From Trichodelitschia bisporula (taxonomy: Eukaryota > Ascomycota > Dothideomycetes > Phaeotrichales > Phaeotrichaceae): a stretch of 64,000 nt of DNA. Both the position numbers and the translations under genes were made by a program. The stretch lies in NCBI GenBank assembly GCA_010356995.1, contig ML996703.1, positions 558,001 through 622,000 of the forward strand, given 5' to 3'. Below are positions 54,987 to 64,000 of the stretch, one piece after another. The notes below the pieces were generated by a model. It had not been told where the DNA came from and made no database searches. It was given only the letters and a program-made list of their open reading frames with translations. Numbering within the stretch: the first letter of the stretch is position 1; each line of letters begins with the position of its first letter.

Positions 54987-57383
54987 CGCGAGGCAGACGT
55001 TGGCCCAGTAATGACTGCGGAGGCGGGGTCAAGGTGATGTGGAGGCCGGAGTGGTCTTGTCAGGCAGCACCTTCGGTGGATTAAATTAAAAGAAGGGTGC
55101 GCCTTTGTGAACGTGGGATTTTGAAGTGAGTTGGTGTGTTGTGATGAATGTGAGCACTGCCTGGTGGAGAGTGAGGGTGGTGGATGAGAGAGTGGGACGG
55201 TCCGTGTCGTAGGACCCTGGGTCAAAATCAGGGTGAAGCGCCCTACAAGCCGGACTGTACGATGCAGGCGGTAGATGCAAACATATACTCCACGACGAGC
55301 GATCGCTTTCCGCGGTGAAAGTGGCCCGTGAAGTTTGTACGGCCACTGAAAGGTTGGTGAGCAAAAACCGGTGAAAGCGAAAGTGAAGGGCGAAGTTGCA
55401 AACCAATGGAAGGTGGCATGAAGTCCAATCGATGATCAAGGTGCAAACAGTTGTTGTCTATTCGATGAATATGAAGAGGTCATGATAGGCGGCGATTCGG
55501 CCGTGATACCGGCTGATCGGTGGATGGTCGGATCTGATCTTAACTCCCTAGCTTGCGGCCCGAAGCGGTGCACACGCAGATAGAAATATCGGACTGCAAC
55601 TGGGTCACTGAAGTTCTGACTCCAAGGGTGCCCTCGCTCGTTGGTTGGACTCCTCAGCAAGTTTCGCTCTGAAGGTGATGGGCTCGTTACTAGTATCAGG
55701 GAGCGAGTTGCATGGGCTTGCACGGCTGAGCCCCAAGGGTCGAAAGGATCTGAGCCGCACTGAGATGCGGAGAGCAGCAGGTTCGTATGGCAAACAGTAT
55801 TAGCAAAGAATTCCAACTGCTTTACAAACCGAGGTGCCGAACTTCATCACGGGCATCAGAGTGGAGACAATCAGTTCATTAAAATCCGATGTCATCGTTG
55901 GAATTCAAATGGCTATTCATGAGGGAGTTAGAGCTGGAACGATAAATGAGCAAGGGAGAGGGAAAGTATGACTTGAGGGACAAGGCTGAAGCCGGTTACA
56001 AGGTAAACAACTACGGAGAGAAGACCTGCAGAAAAAAAAAAGCAGAATAGAACTTGCCTGGTTATAATAGGACTTTGCGTGCCCGCTTCTCACGGCACTG
56101 GGAATGAAACCTTGCCACAAAGCTTTATGCGTGCAAAGCCGTAGGCGCTTGATATCTGGCCCGGCTTCTCGAACTCGCCTTAAGTCCGCCCTCTGATATA
56201 CACGATAGAAGGCCCAGGCGAGGCTGCATGGTAACTTGACTAAGAGCCTAGACTGAAAGTTTAAACGAAAAAGCTGTTAGCCAGTGCCTGTGGAAGGTTC
56301 GGTGGCTTTAGAAGGGCTGATATAGAGGGGCTTAGAGTCAATGTGGGGGGTGGGGGAAAGAGATGACGTCTGCTGTGAAGACGGACTTAGTGTGGGTTAA
56401 GTCCGCAGGCTGTCTTACCGTAGTATGCTTCAAGGAATCCCTGCGTGCAACATGGCTTGTGAGTCATAAGACTCGATATCCCAAGAGGAAAATCAGCAGT
56501 AAAACGGACGAGAAAGACGGGAACTATAGTGAGAGCGCTCGATGGAAGTGATGGAGTGGTGTTGCTCAGGAGATTCCGCAGTCATGATGGAGCCCCTTGG
56601 CGAGGGGCGCAGAGCTAAAGGACTGCAAGGGTTAGTGAAGTCATACGGGTTGCGCAACAACTTCTTTTGCTCTCTTATGAACAACCACTGTCCGCACCCA
56701 CTCCACCACCAAGCCATCTGATCGACGGTCAGTTATATACCCAGCCTCCCCCCCCCCCCTTCGCACCCCCGGAGAGACTTTGCGCTCTTTACACAAACTG
56801 TTTCGCCCTTGCTCCTCGCCGCTGCAGACAACTCTGCGACCCCGCGCCCTCCACTCCACGAGGGACCGTTAAAACCCCCTCTTCAGATTACTACTCCTCT
56901 GGAAACATCGCTTTAGCAGGTATGCTCTTCCAGTGCCATTGCGGCCGCCAAAGCTAAGAGAAACCCTGAGTGAAGAGCGCCCAAAATCTGCCCTTGTCTG
57001 AACCACCCTCGAACTACGACCCCCCTCACCTCAACCCCAGGATTCCGTAAAGCAAGATACTCGGCTCCGACAAAGGTTTATGATCTCACCTTGCCTTGAT
57101 TTCCTTCGAGGCCAATTCGATAGAAGTTTGAAAGCTATCCGCCTTTCCCCATTCGACGTACTCCGCAAAGAGCGGTGTCGAAGCCAATAGAACCGCGATA
57201 CCGAGGGGAACAGACGAAACAGATCGCTTGGGCAAGCGTTGCAAGGCGCAGAAACCTGGTTCGTCCGCGCTTTGTCAGCGTGGCTGCCTGAATTAGCCCG
57301 TGCATCTCAGGACATAAATCCCAAGCTCTCCGAATCCCTCAATTTGCGCCCTATCGTCGAGTTCCCTGACCCCGCAATTCGCA
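54987..57383. other. Intergenic, about 2.4 kb
   Basis: No gene supported. The left part is the upstream side of the small Cys/His gene; the right part, from about 56690, is C/T-rich on the plus strand and leads to the transcription-factor gene. A run of twelve C lies at 56748-56759, just after AGTTATATACC. Confidence 0.5.
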
Positions 57384-60310
57384 ATGGCGCCAACACCCCC
57401 GTCCACGACTTCTTCCAGTACCGGCCACTCACCAGACGGGCAGTTCCGTGTTGTCCGTAAGCGGAACCGTATCCCGTTATCCTGTGCACCGTGTAGACAT
57501 CGGAAGTGAGTTTCCTTCTCTTTTTTCCATTTCCATCGATCGCGTCGCCAATCATCGCAGATTCTTTTCGTTTCGGAGCACGATCTGACTCTGTACAGGC
57601 TCAGGTGCAATCGCGGACACCCTTGCGACAATTGTACGAAAAGGGGCGATTTAGACTCTTGTACATATGCCTCGCCTGGACAACGCAAGAAGGGAAGCCC
57701 AAGCAGCAACTCTAGCGGAACCCCAGATGAAATGCAAAATCGAATCGACCGATTGGAGAGCTTGGTACTTTCACTCATGACCAATGGTTCGCAATCTACG
57801 GGACGCACAGCTGCCAACGCAGCTTTGGACTGTGTGCGTACGTCGAGTAGCATTAGCGGAAGCTCGTCCAATTACCCCCTCGACGTTGAGAGCATAAAGG
57901 AGGAGATCGACAGTCCTGAGACGGAAGGGGACGAGATGGACCATGTGGCGAAGGCCATTGGCTTCATGAAGGTCGACAATAACAGGAATATCTTTGCCTC
58001 CGAAGCCCACTGGTACTCTATCTTGGCGGAGGTGGGTGGTTCCCCCCCCTCGCACAGTCCCTTCTAATGAAGCCTTTAGATCGTAGAGGTGAAGGCATAC
58101 TTTTCGGAACACAAGAAACAGTACGAGGAGCAGTACTCTCGGATGGTGGAGCGGGCGAACGAACGTCATAGCAGCTTTGGAACAGGCTTGTTTTTTGGTG
58201 TTGATCGACCGACATCCGCAGAAGAGATACGCGCCGCATTCCCACCCAAAGCCACTACCGACAAGTTGATTGCTCGCTTTTTCAACACCTACAATTACGA
58301 TCCTGCTTTCCGTGAGTCAACTATCAGCATATGCTATCAGTGCTAACGATATCTTAGACGTAATACATGGGCCAACGTACCAAAAACAAGTGAGCGAAGC
58401 AGCCTTTTTTGTTGATGTAGTACTAATCATGGTATCAGTACGATCAGCATTGGCAGAATCCAGGCGATACACCCATAATCTGGTTAGCTATGACCTTTAC
58501 TATGATCGCGATAGCTTTGCAGTCGTACATTCGAGCCGGTGAGGGGCCTCCGGAGTTTCGGGACCGGACCATGCAGATGCTGCAAGATTACCGACGCCTC
58601 ATTGCCCAATGCCTTCAGCTCGCCAACATCACCTCTCCCATCAACTGCATGATCGAAACACTCATTCTGTGCCTCATTTCCGAGTTTGCATGCAGCCGAG
58701 ACGCTGAAACCACCGTCCTCTTGGGGTTCAGTGTTGTTGTGCGCCTTGCGATGAAGATGGGATACCATAGAGATGCAAAATATTACCCGATAATCACTCC
58801 TTTCCAAGGCGAGATGAGGCGACGGGTATGGTCCGTCTTACGCCAGGCCGATCTCTTGTTTTCCACTCAGATGGGCCTACCTCCGATGATTCGTTCCACG
58901 GACATGAACTCCGAATTGCCGCGGAATATTTACGATGATGAAATTTTCGAAGACATGAAGGCGCTACCGCCCTCGAGGCCAATGTCAGAGCCTACTCCCA
59001 TGTGCTACGTGATATACAAGGGACAACTGATTTCGATGCTGGGGCGAATTGTGGAAGCGGTCCAAAACCTCGAATCACCATCTTACGACGTAGTGATGAG
59101 ACTCGATCAACAACTGCGTGAAGTCTACACGAACATTCCACCAATCTTCAAGATACGATCGATGGACGAATCGCTCGGAGACCCCGCGGCTCTGGTCATG
59201 CAACGCTATATCCTCGATCTTCTGTTCCACAAGTCCCAGCTGGTGCTGCATCGAAAGTTCATAGCAACCGCCTGCGGCAATCTTCGGCATGTGTACTCCC
59301 GCAAGGCCTGCATCAATAGCGGTCTGGTAATTCTCAAACATCAGTCGCTTTTGCACAGCGAATCGCGCCCTGGCGGGCGCTTACACACCGTACGCTGGTT
59401 TGTCTCCTCGTTGACGAACCATGACTTCCTCCTCGCAGCCATGGTCATCTCTATCGCTTTGTACAACGCCGCCGAAGCCGAGCGGACGGGCCGGCGCTCC
59501 TCCACAGCCACGGACCCGGACTGCGGAAAGGAACGCTGCTCCGAGATGGCTATGGCCCTCGAAACGGCCGCTAAGATCTGGGACTCGCTGCGGGATGAAA
59601 GCATCGAGGCACTCAAAGCTTCATACCTGCTTCAGTCTATCCTGACGAAGCTCCGCCGACACGAGGAACAGTTTTATCACACTCGACAGCAGCAGCCGCA
59701 GCAAGCGTATCCAAGCGGCCCCACTTTAACGACTTCGCCCCCCCGCTTTGCTCCGTCTGTTGACGAGTCCAACGTGGCCCCAGAGCACTCAGCAGCCATG
59801 ACACTGGGAATGCTGAGCACGGGTGCCCTGTCACCTAACACCGGCGGGCTGTACACTGGCTTTGGAAGCAGCGACTCGGTTTCACAGCCGCAGGGACCGC
59901 CGCTCGGCTCACAGTTCCTTGGCACAGGTGAAGGGCTGGCGAGTGCACCGAGCCCGTTTTCATCACTTTTTGGGTCCGGTACTGGGTTTTTTGACGCGGG
60001 GCTGCCGTCTAGCGGTATCGATTGGGTAAATTATAATGGTTGTGAGGAAATTTTTCATACTGACTGCTTTCAGGATACTCTTGACTCGTACATCCAGACC
60101 GCGACCGTGGACAACGCTGGGGGTGGCTGGCCAATGAACATGGACTTGGGCACTCCGAGTGGGCTGCCGAACCAGGGGCAGCTGAGCGATGAGTTGGATC
60201 CTTTGGATGCGGCGGGACGGCAGCAGCAGCAACAGCAGGGTGGGGGTGGGTTTATGGCGGGCAATGTGTTCTCGGGGATGAGTGTGCAGCCGAGAAGCAT
60301 GCCTTATTGA
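57384..60310 (+). CDS. Zn2Cys6 transcription factor with fungal-specific domain
   Basis: Five exons (57384-57505, 57599-58031, 58080-58311, 58358-58389, 58439-60310) give 896 residues. The zinc cluster SCAPCRHRKLRCNRGHPC followed by DNCTKRGDLDSC has the C-x2-C-x6-C-x5-C-x2-C-x8-C spacing (Cys 34, 37, 44, 50, 53, 62); an intron splits it after Arg40. A short coiled-coil-like helix (MQNRIDRLESLVLSLM) follows. The middle region has the fungal-specific factor domain with LILCLISEFACSRDAET, FSVVVRLAMKMGYHRDAKYY, MRRRVWSVLRQADLLFSTQM and GLPPMI. The tail is Gly/Gln-rich. Exon 4 is only 32 nt. It is a nuclear regulator; target genes cannot be read from the sequence, and no metabolic cluster sits next to it. 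Confidence 0.92.
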
Positions 60311-61898
60311 AAGTCCTGAACAGATTCCCGAAGAGGCGGGAGCTTTTCTGCCATGGCTGTATCTTGGTTCACCATGTACACCTGCGGCTTGGGCGGGATG
60401 GTGTTCATGGTCTCGGGCGATCAGATGGGGGCTTCACTTTCATGGCAAGTGTGCCAGGGCTCTGACGGTTTCATAATGGCTTATGAGAGGACTACGAATG
60501 GTCGCGCTTTTCGAGATACCATTGGGAGGAGATGTCGGTGTACAATTTTAGCGAGCGAGCGTTTATCGCTTACGGTCTTTGACGTAAAAAAGCGAGCGCG
60601 ATGATTTGATGATCTTTTGGGGCCGAATCTACACTCTCAGTCAATGACGGTTGATTTAAACTATCTGCTAGTCGCCGAACGCTTGCACGTGCCGATTGGT
60701 TGCTGGGCTACTAGTTCTAATGTTCCTTTGATGTCATCCTGGTCCGCGCGTTGCGGTGGGGATAACTGGCTGGGGGTTACTGACCGGGTGGGCTTAACCG
60801 CGAAAGTCTGGGTGGGGAACGTCCAGCCTGAACCGAAACCGATGACACGTCCTCAGCATCAATCGAGCCGTCGCAAGTCGACCATGATAAGGCACATGCC
60901 GATGCGAAACCCGTTCCAAAGCGGCCGCGAGGAAGTGAAGTCTAGACCGGCATATGAGCCCATCCACCAGAAGCTCTTTCAATCCAGGACGTTCCTCGCT
61001 TACGTTGGTCACCCAAACACCGGCAAGGAAACAAGCAAGCAGGTATGTCTCAACAAAAATCTTGTATTACAACTGTGCTAAGGGGGTTGTCTCGCGCCTT
61101 TGTTGCCTCGCAGCAAAAGAGAAGCAGCGGCGGGGAAACAAGTGGTGTAGTAAAAACAAGCGCGTGAGGTGTATATCAGGGGTATTGGGGGGAATGATGT
61201 GAAGCGTCAACAGGCGTGCAGGCGTGTCCCCCGATTTCCCCCTATGCCGTCTCCGTCCCGCCTCCGTCCAAACTGATCCGGTAAATAGGCTAAAGGTGAA
61301 AGCCAAAGAGTAGCACGAGAGAGAGATCCATATAGTTACAGCTTTGGAGATGAGCGTGGAGAAAGAAAAAGGGCTTGACGAATTCTCCCAGAAAGGCCCC
61401 ACGACAGATGACAACAATATAGGTGTGAGTTTCTTGACTGGGGCAAGAAAGAGCGCAAGATGTGTTCCATTTTTAGACTCTTTCCTTGACTCCAGCAAGA
61501 TCCGGGGGAGCCCCACAGAAAAGGGAAAACAAAATGAGAGAAAAAATGCCATCATCCAGAGGCTGACCCCCAGATGTAAATCCCGCCCTGTGCACCATCC
61601 CCCTTAACCCGCCGCCAGCCGCCCAAGTTAAGCCGTTTCCCGTCCGTGAGTCCATGCATGCCCAATTCAGTGAGCGTATCCGATGAGGCCGGGGGAATCT
61701 AACAAGTAACGCAGCAGAAATCAATTCAAAGGTAAACACGACAACTGGGTGAACACGTAAAGAAGACAAATCGCTGTCATGACGGTCATAACAAATTCCA
61801 GGCCGGTCGGGCCCGAAAACCAGTGAACCCCCCGAGTTCGATTGGAAAGGAAATTAGGACAGAGCGCGTAGGATACCCAAGGACCAGTTGACTCGCAT
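60311..61898. other. Intergenic between convergent genes, about 1.6 kb
   Basis: No gene supported. The transcription-factor gene and hapB point towards each other. Frames of up to 162 codons occur but have no recognisable content. The hapB side probably includes a long 3' UTR. Confidence 0.5.
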
Positions 61899-62891
61899 TC
61901 AGTCGCTGATGTCATCGTCATCGTCGTCCGCACTTGTGCTTGGCTGCTTCACTGGGCCGCCCGTTTTTGTGCGCTTGTGGTTACCGCCTCCCGTACCGGT
62001 CGATTTGCGCTTCTGTCCACCGGTGCTCTTCTGGCCAGTGCCGTTTGCCTTGTTCGCACCGTCGCTGACGGGCCCGTTGGAGTCCTGGTTCCTCTTGCGG
62101 TCCAACTCTGCAACCTCTTCCGAAGTGAGAAACCTTCCACCTGGACCACGCGGCCGGCGCATCGCATGGTTGTGTCTTGATTCGTGCAGGTATGGCTTAC
62201 GCGCCTTGGAGGTTAAGCGTAACTGTTCCTCGAGCTTCTGCCTAGCTAGGCGTCTTTTCAATATCCGATGGAACTGCTTCGCGTTCACATAGAGGGGCGC
62301 CTCTTCGGCGGCTCCGGCGACCACTTCCGGTGACTGCGCGTGCTGCGACACCGTTGCAGCCGTTGGTGGTTGCATAGTCGCTGTTGAGGGCCTGGCTGCA
62401 TTCATAACTGGTTGCGACTGTTGAAGGACAGGGCTCGTGTTGGCGTGGCTCATTCGTCGTCCCGGAATCTGGTGTTGCAGACCGCCCGACGGCGGTGACC
62501 GATTCCCTCGCGCATCGACCTTGTTGTCGTGGTTTACATATCCTTGATTGGGCATCGGATAGTAATGCTGGCCAGATGCGGCAGCCGTCGCCATCGCCGC
62601 GGCAGCCTGCGTCGTCGACAGCGAATACTGTTGCATAGGCTGAACGCCATATGCAGGATTGTATGGAAGAGGCTGGTGATGGTGACTGGAGGAGGTTTGC
62701 GCGGGATGCTGAGCATAAGGGTGGCCTTGCGACATGAGCGGTGATGTTTGAGACGGCGGGTGAAGTTGTTGTTGGTTAGGTGATGTTATTGTCGACGCGC
62801 CATTCTGTGCCGATGGGTACGGGCCCTGGAGATGTGCTTGAGGATGGTGCGCATTGTGCGGCTGCTGCTGAGGAAAGCTTGCGTACTCCAT
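61899..62891 (-). CDS. hapB: CCAAT-binding factor subunit HapB (NF-YA / Hap2)
   Basis: Single exon of 330 residues. The NF-YA domain lies at about 199-264: [20 protein letters not shown] (subunit-association helix), then [20 protein letters not shown] and GPGGRFL (DNA-binding part), all key residues present. The N-terminal 190 residues are Gln/Pro/His-rich and probably activating or disordered; the C-terminus has basic patches ([15 protein letters not shown]), likely nuclear import signals, and ends in an Asp run. HapB joins HapC and HapE to bind CCAAT boxes and, with HapX, controls iron use. A CCAAT box lies about 30 nt upstream of its own ATG. Confidence 0.97.
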   Translation of the reverse strand: MEYASFPQQQPHNAHHPQAHLQGPYPSAQNGASTITSPNQQQLHPPSQTSPLMSQGHPYAQHPAQTSSSHHHQPLPYNPAYGVQPMQQYSLSTTQAAAAMATAAASGQHYYPMPNQGYVNHDNKVDARGNRSPPSGGLQHQIPGRRMSHANTSPVLQQSQPVMNAARPSTATMQPPTAATVSQHAQSPEVVAGAAEEAPLYVNAKQFHRILKRRLARQKLEEQLRLTSKARKPYLHESRHNHAMRRPRGPGGRFLTSEEVAELDRKRNQDSNGPVSDGANKANGTGQKSTGGQKRKSTGTGGGNHKRTKTGGPVKQPSTSADDDDDDISD

Positions 62892-62920
62892 GGGTGGGGT
62901 TGGGCGCAGATATGACCTCG

Positions 62921-62930
62921 TATTGGCTGA
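62921..62930 (-). promoter_or_regulatory. CCAAT box upstream of hapB
   Basis: The coding strand reads TCAGCCAATA about 30-40 nt before the ATG. The pentamer is the binding site of the complex that contains HapB itself. It may lie in the leader rather than the promoter, as the transcription start is not known. Confidence 0.5.
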
Positions 62931-63480
62931 ATGAGTGTACGATACACCGCGATGGCGTCTCGCTTGAGCGGAAGGCGCGTCAAGGAAGGAATGCGAGAGG
63001 TGAGTCGCGAATTAAGGTTGCGTGTGGGTTGGCGGTGGGGTCGCGAAGGAGTGGAGGTTTCTGCCAGCAGGAGCTCTCCAACAGTGTGACGCGTTTAAGG
63101 TGAAATGGTTATGCGCGCGAATCGAGAAGTCGTTGGACGCGGCGGCGGCTGTTGGGAGTGGGGTTGGAGGGCGGGGTGCGTGCGACTCAGGAAGCAGATG
63201 AGACGAAGATTGCGCGGATACGCGGGTAGTGTAGTTTGCGCGTGTGGGTGGGTGGATGCAGGCGGAAGTGGGTGGAGGGCGGGAGAGGGTTGTGTGTGGT
63301 GTGAGGCGGTGCGCGTTTTCGGGAGGCTCGGGGAGGGCGGGACTGGGGGAGGAGGCTCGGGAAGTGAGGAGCGGGCAGAAGGGAGGGGGGGGTTGTAGTG
63401 GTGGGAAGCGGCGGAACTTTGTGGATAAGTTAGGCGCGGACGCGCGACTGCGCCTCTTGTCAATACAGAGAGGTGAGAGA

Positions 63481-63515
63481 GGCGGAGGGAGGGGAGGGGG
63501 GGGAGGGGGGGGGGT
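63481..63515. repeat. G-rich tract, quadruplex-prone
   Basis: The plus strand has GGAGGGAGGGGAGGGGG-type runs with at least four G blocks in 35 nt, about 600 nt upstream of the hapB ATG. The coding strand of hapB is correspondingly C-rich. Confidence 0.85.
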
Positions 63516-63916
63516 AGGCTGGGCTAGGTTGTTTCGACAGAAAAGGCTGTCCTGGACGAACCGGTTCGCAATGTGTCGTAAGTGCCGTTTTGGTGCCTTG
63601 ATCCCCTGGTGGTCGAGCAGTAAAGGTAAGAAAAGAGGTCTGACGACTGTGAATGGGTCAAATTGCTTTTAGATCTGGAAGGGAAAGCCCAATTATTGTT
63701 AGCATGATCGACAAGTTCCGAGTGAGGCAGGGCGGGTGGGGAGGCGGGCATGTGCTGGCGGGACAGCGATTGGACTTGATGCGCTGGCACTGCAGGCCGC
63801 CTGCAAAGCCTGCAAAAAAAAGCCTTTGCAAGGCAGGGTGTCCACGTCAAGAAGCGCGAGATCTGCGTACACGCCGGGGGATGTGTATTGGAGAAGGGAG
63901 TGAGAGCAGTAGTAGT

Positions 63917-63936
63917 AATGATGATGATGATGATGT
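63917..63936. repeat. Trinucleotide microsatellite (GAT/ATG)
   Basis: About six ATG/GAT units in a row follow an AGT triplet run. It lies in non-coding DNA near the window edge. Confidence 0.85.
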
Positions 63937-64000
63937 AGTCATTGAAGTGACAACAGTCGCAAAGAGAAGAGAAGAAAAGAAAGCGTGCTCTGGTGCGCAT

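Larger units (their letters stand above)
62892..64000. promoter_or_regulatory. hapB upstream region, about 1.1 kb
   Basis: No further gene is supported to the window edge. The region is strongly pyrimidine-rich on the hapB coding strand and purine-rich on the plus strand (63280-63520). It holds two CCAAT motifs (62921-62930 on the minus strand, 63689-63693 on the plus strand). Confidence 0.55.

Noticed and set aside
60617-61081. 154-codon frame after the transcription-factor gene
   Set aside because: Starts with TTG, no motifs, and lies where the two convergent 3' ends should be.
1-64000. Transposons, retroelement or viral fossils, CRISPR arrays, tRNA and rRNA genes
   Set aside because: No reverse transcriptase, integrase, transposase or capsid motif was seen in any frame, no long terminal or inverted repeats, no regular spaced repeats, and no convincing tRNA A and B boxes; a covariance-model or repeat search could still find short ones.

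Overview
The window looks like nuclear DNA of a filamentous ascomycete (Pezizomycotina). It has many short GT-AG introns (mostly about 43-65 nt), compact single-copy eukaryotic genes, pyrimidine-rich leaders, and families typical of this group: PalI, Atg29, HapB, a Zn2Cys6 regulator and a double-Myb telobox protein. I see no transposon, no retroelement or viral fossil, no CRISPR array, no tRNA or rRNA gene, and no AT-rich RIP-degraded block. The class (Dothideomycetes or Eurotiomycetes are both plausible) cannot be settled from the sequence alone.

Layout. 0-6 kb: a Hol1-like MFS transporter and a BTB-like protein whose reading frame appears shifted at two G/C runs. 6-10.8 kb: a gene-poor stretch. 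10.8-14.8 kb: mitochondrial D-lactate dehydrogenase (10 exons) and ribosomal protein S4 (4 exons). 16.8-25.8 kb: PalI/Rim9 pH-sensing membrane protein, Atg29 with a 10-nt micro-exon, a Tay1/Teb1-like telobox protein and a 2-Cys peroxiredoxin. 26.8-33.6 kb: ER acetyl-CoA transporter, the ERAD lectin Yos9 (ending in KEEL) and, divergent from it, a type II membrane nucleotide pyrophosphatase/phosphodiesterase. 33.6-38.9 kb: a gene-poor block with several small unrecognised candidate genes, including one behind a good TATA box and one encoding a CPTC/CPEC zinc-ribbon-like peptide. 38.9-49 kb: PI-specific phospholipase C, a MOSC/mARC-like protein, a membrane-anchored alpha/beta-hydrolase lacking its nucleophile, protein phosphatase methylesterase and the rRNA-processing factor Utp23. 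49-54 kb: a Mil1/TMCO4-type DUF726 putative lipase and a HAPSTR1-like protein. 54-64 kb: a small Cys/His-rich protein, a Zn2Cys6 transcription factor and the CCAAT-binding subunit HapB.

The genes do not form a biosynthetic or defence cluster; this is mainly housekeeping and regulatory content, including ER quality control (Yos9, acetyl-CoA import), rRNA and ribosome factors (Utp23, S4), lipid/Ca2+ signalling (PLC), PP2A demethylation and pH sensing. The less ordinary signals are the small spliced candidate genes at 35-37 kb, the apparent loss of catalytic residues in the membrane hydrolase, the altered C-terminus of the peroxiredoxin, the Atg29 micro-exon, the two homopolymer-associated frame breaks in the BTB-like gene, and a short TACGGAGTA-type motif that recurs between genes. 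All splice sites were placed by eye from reading frame, GT-AG signals and family conservation; no search was run.
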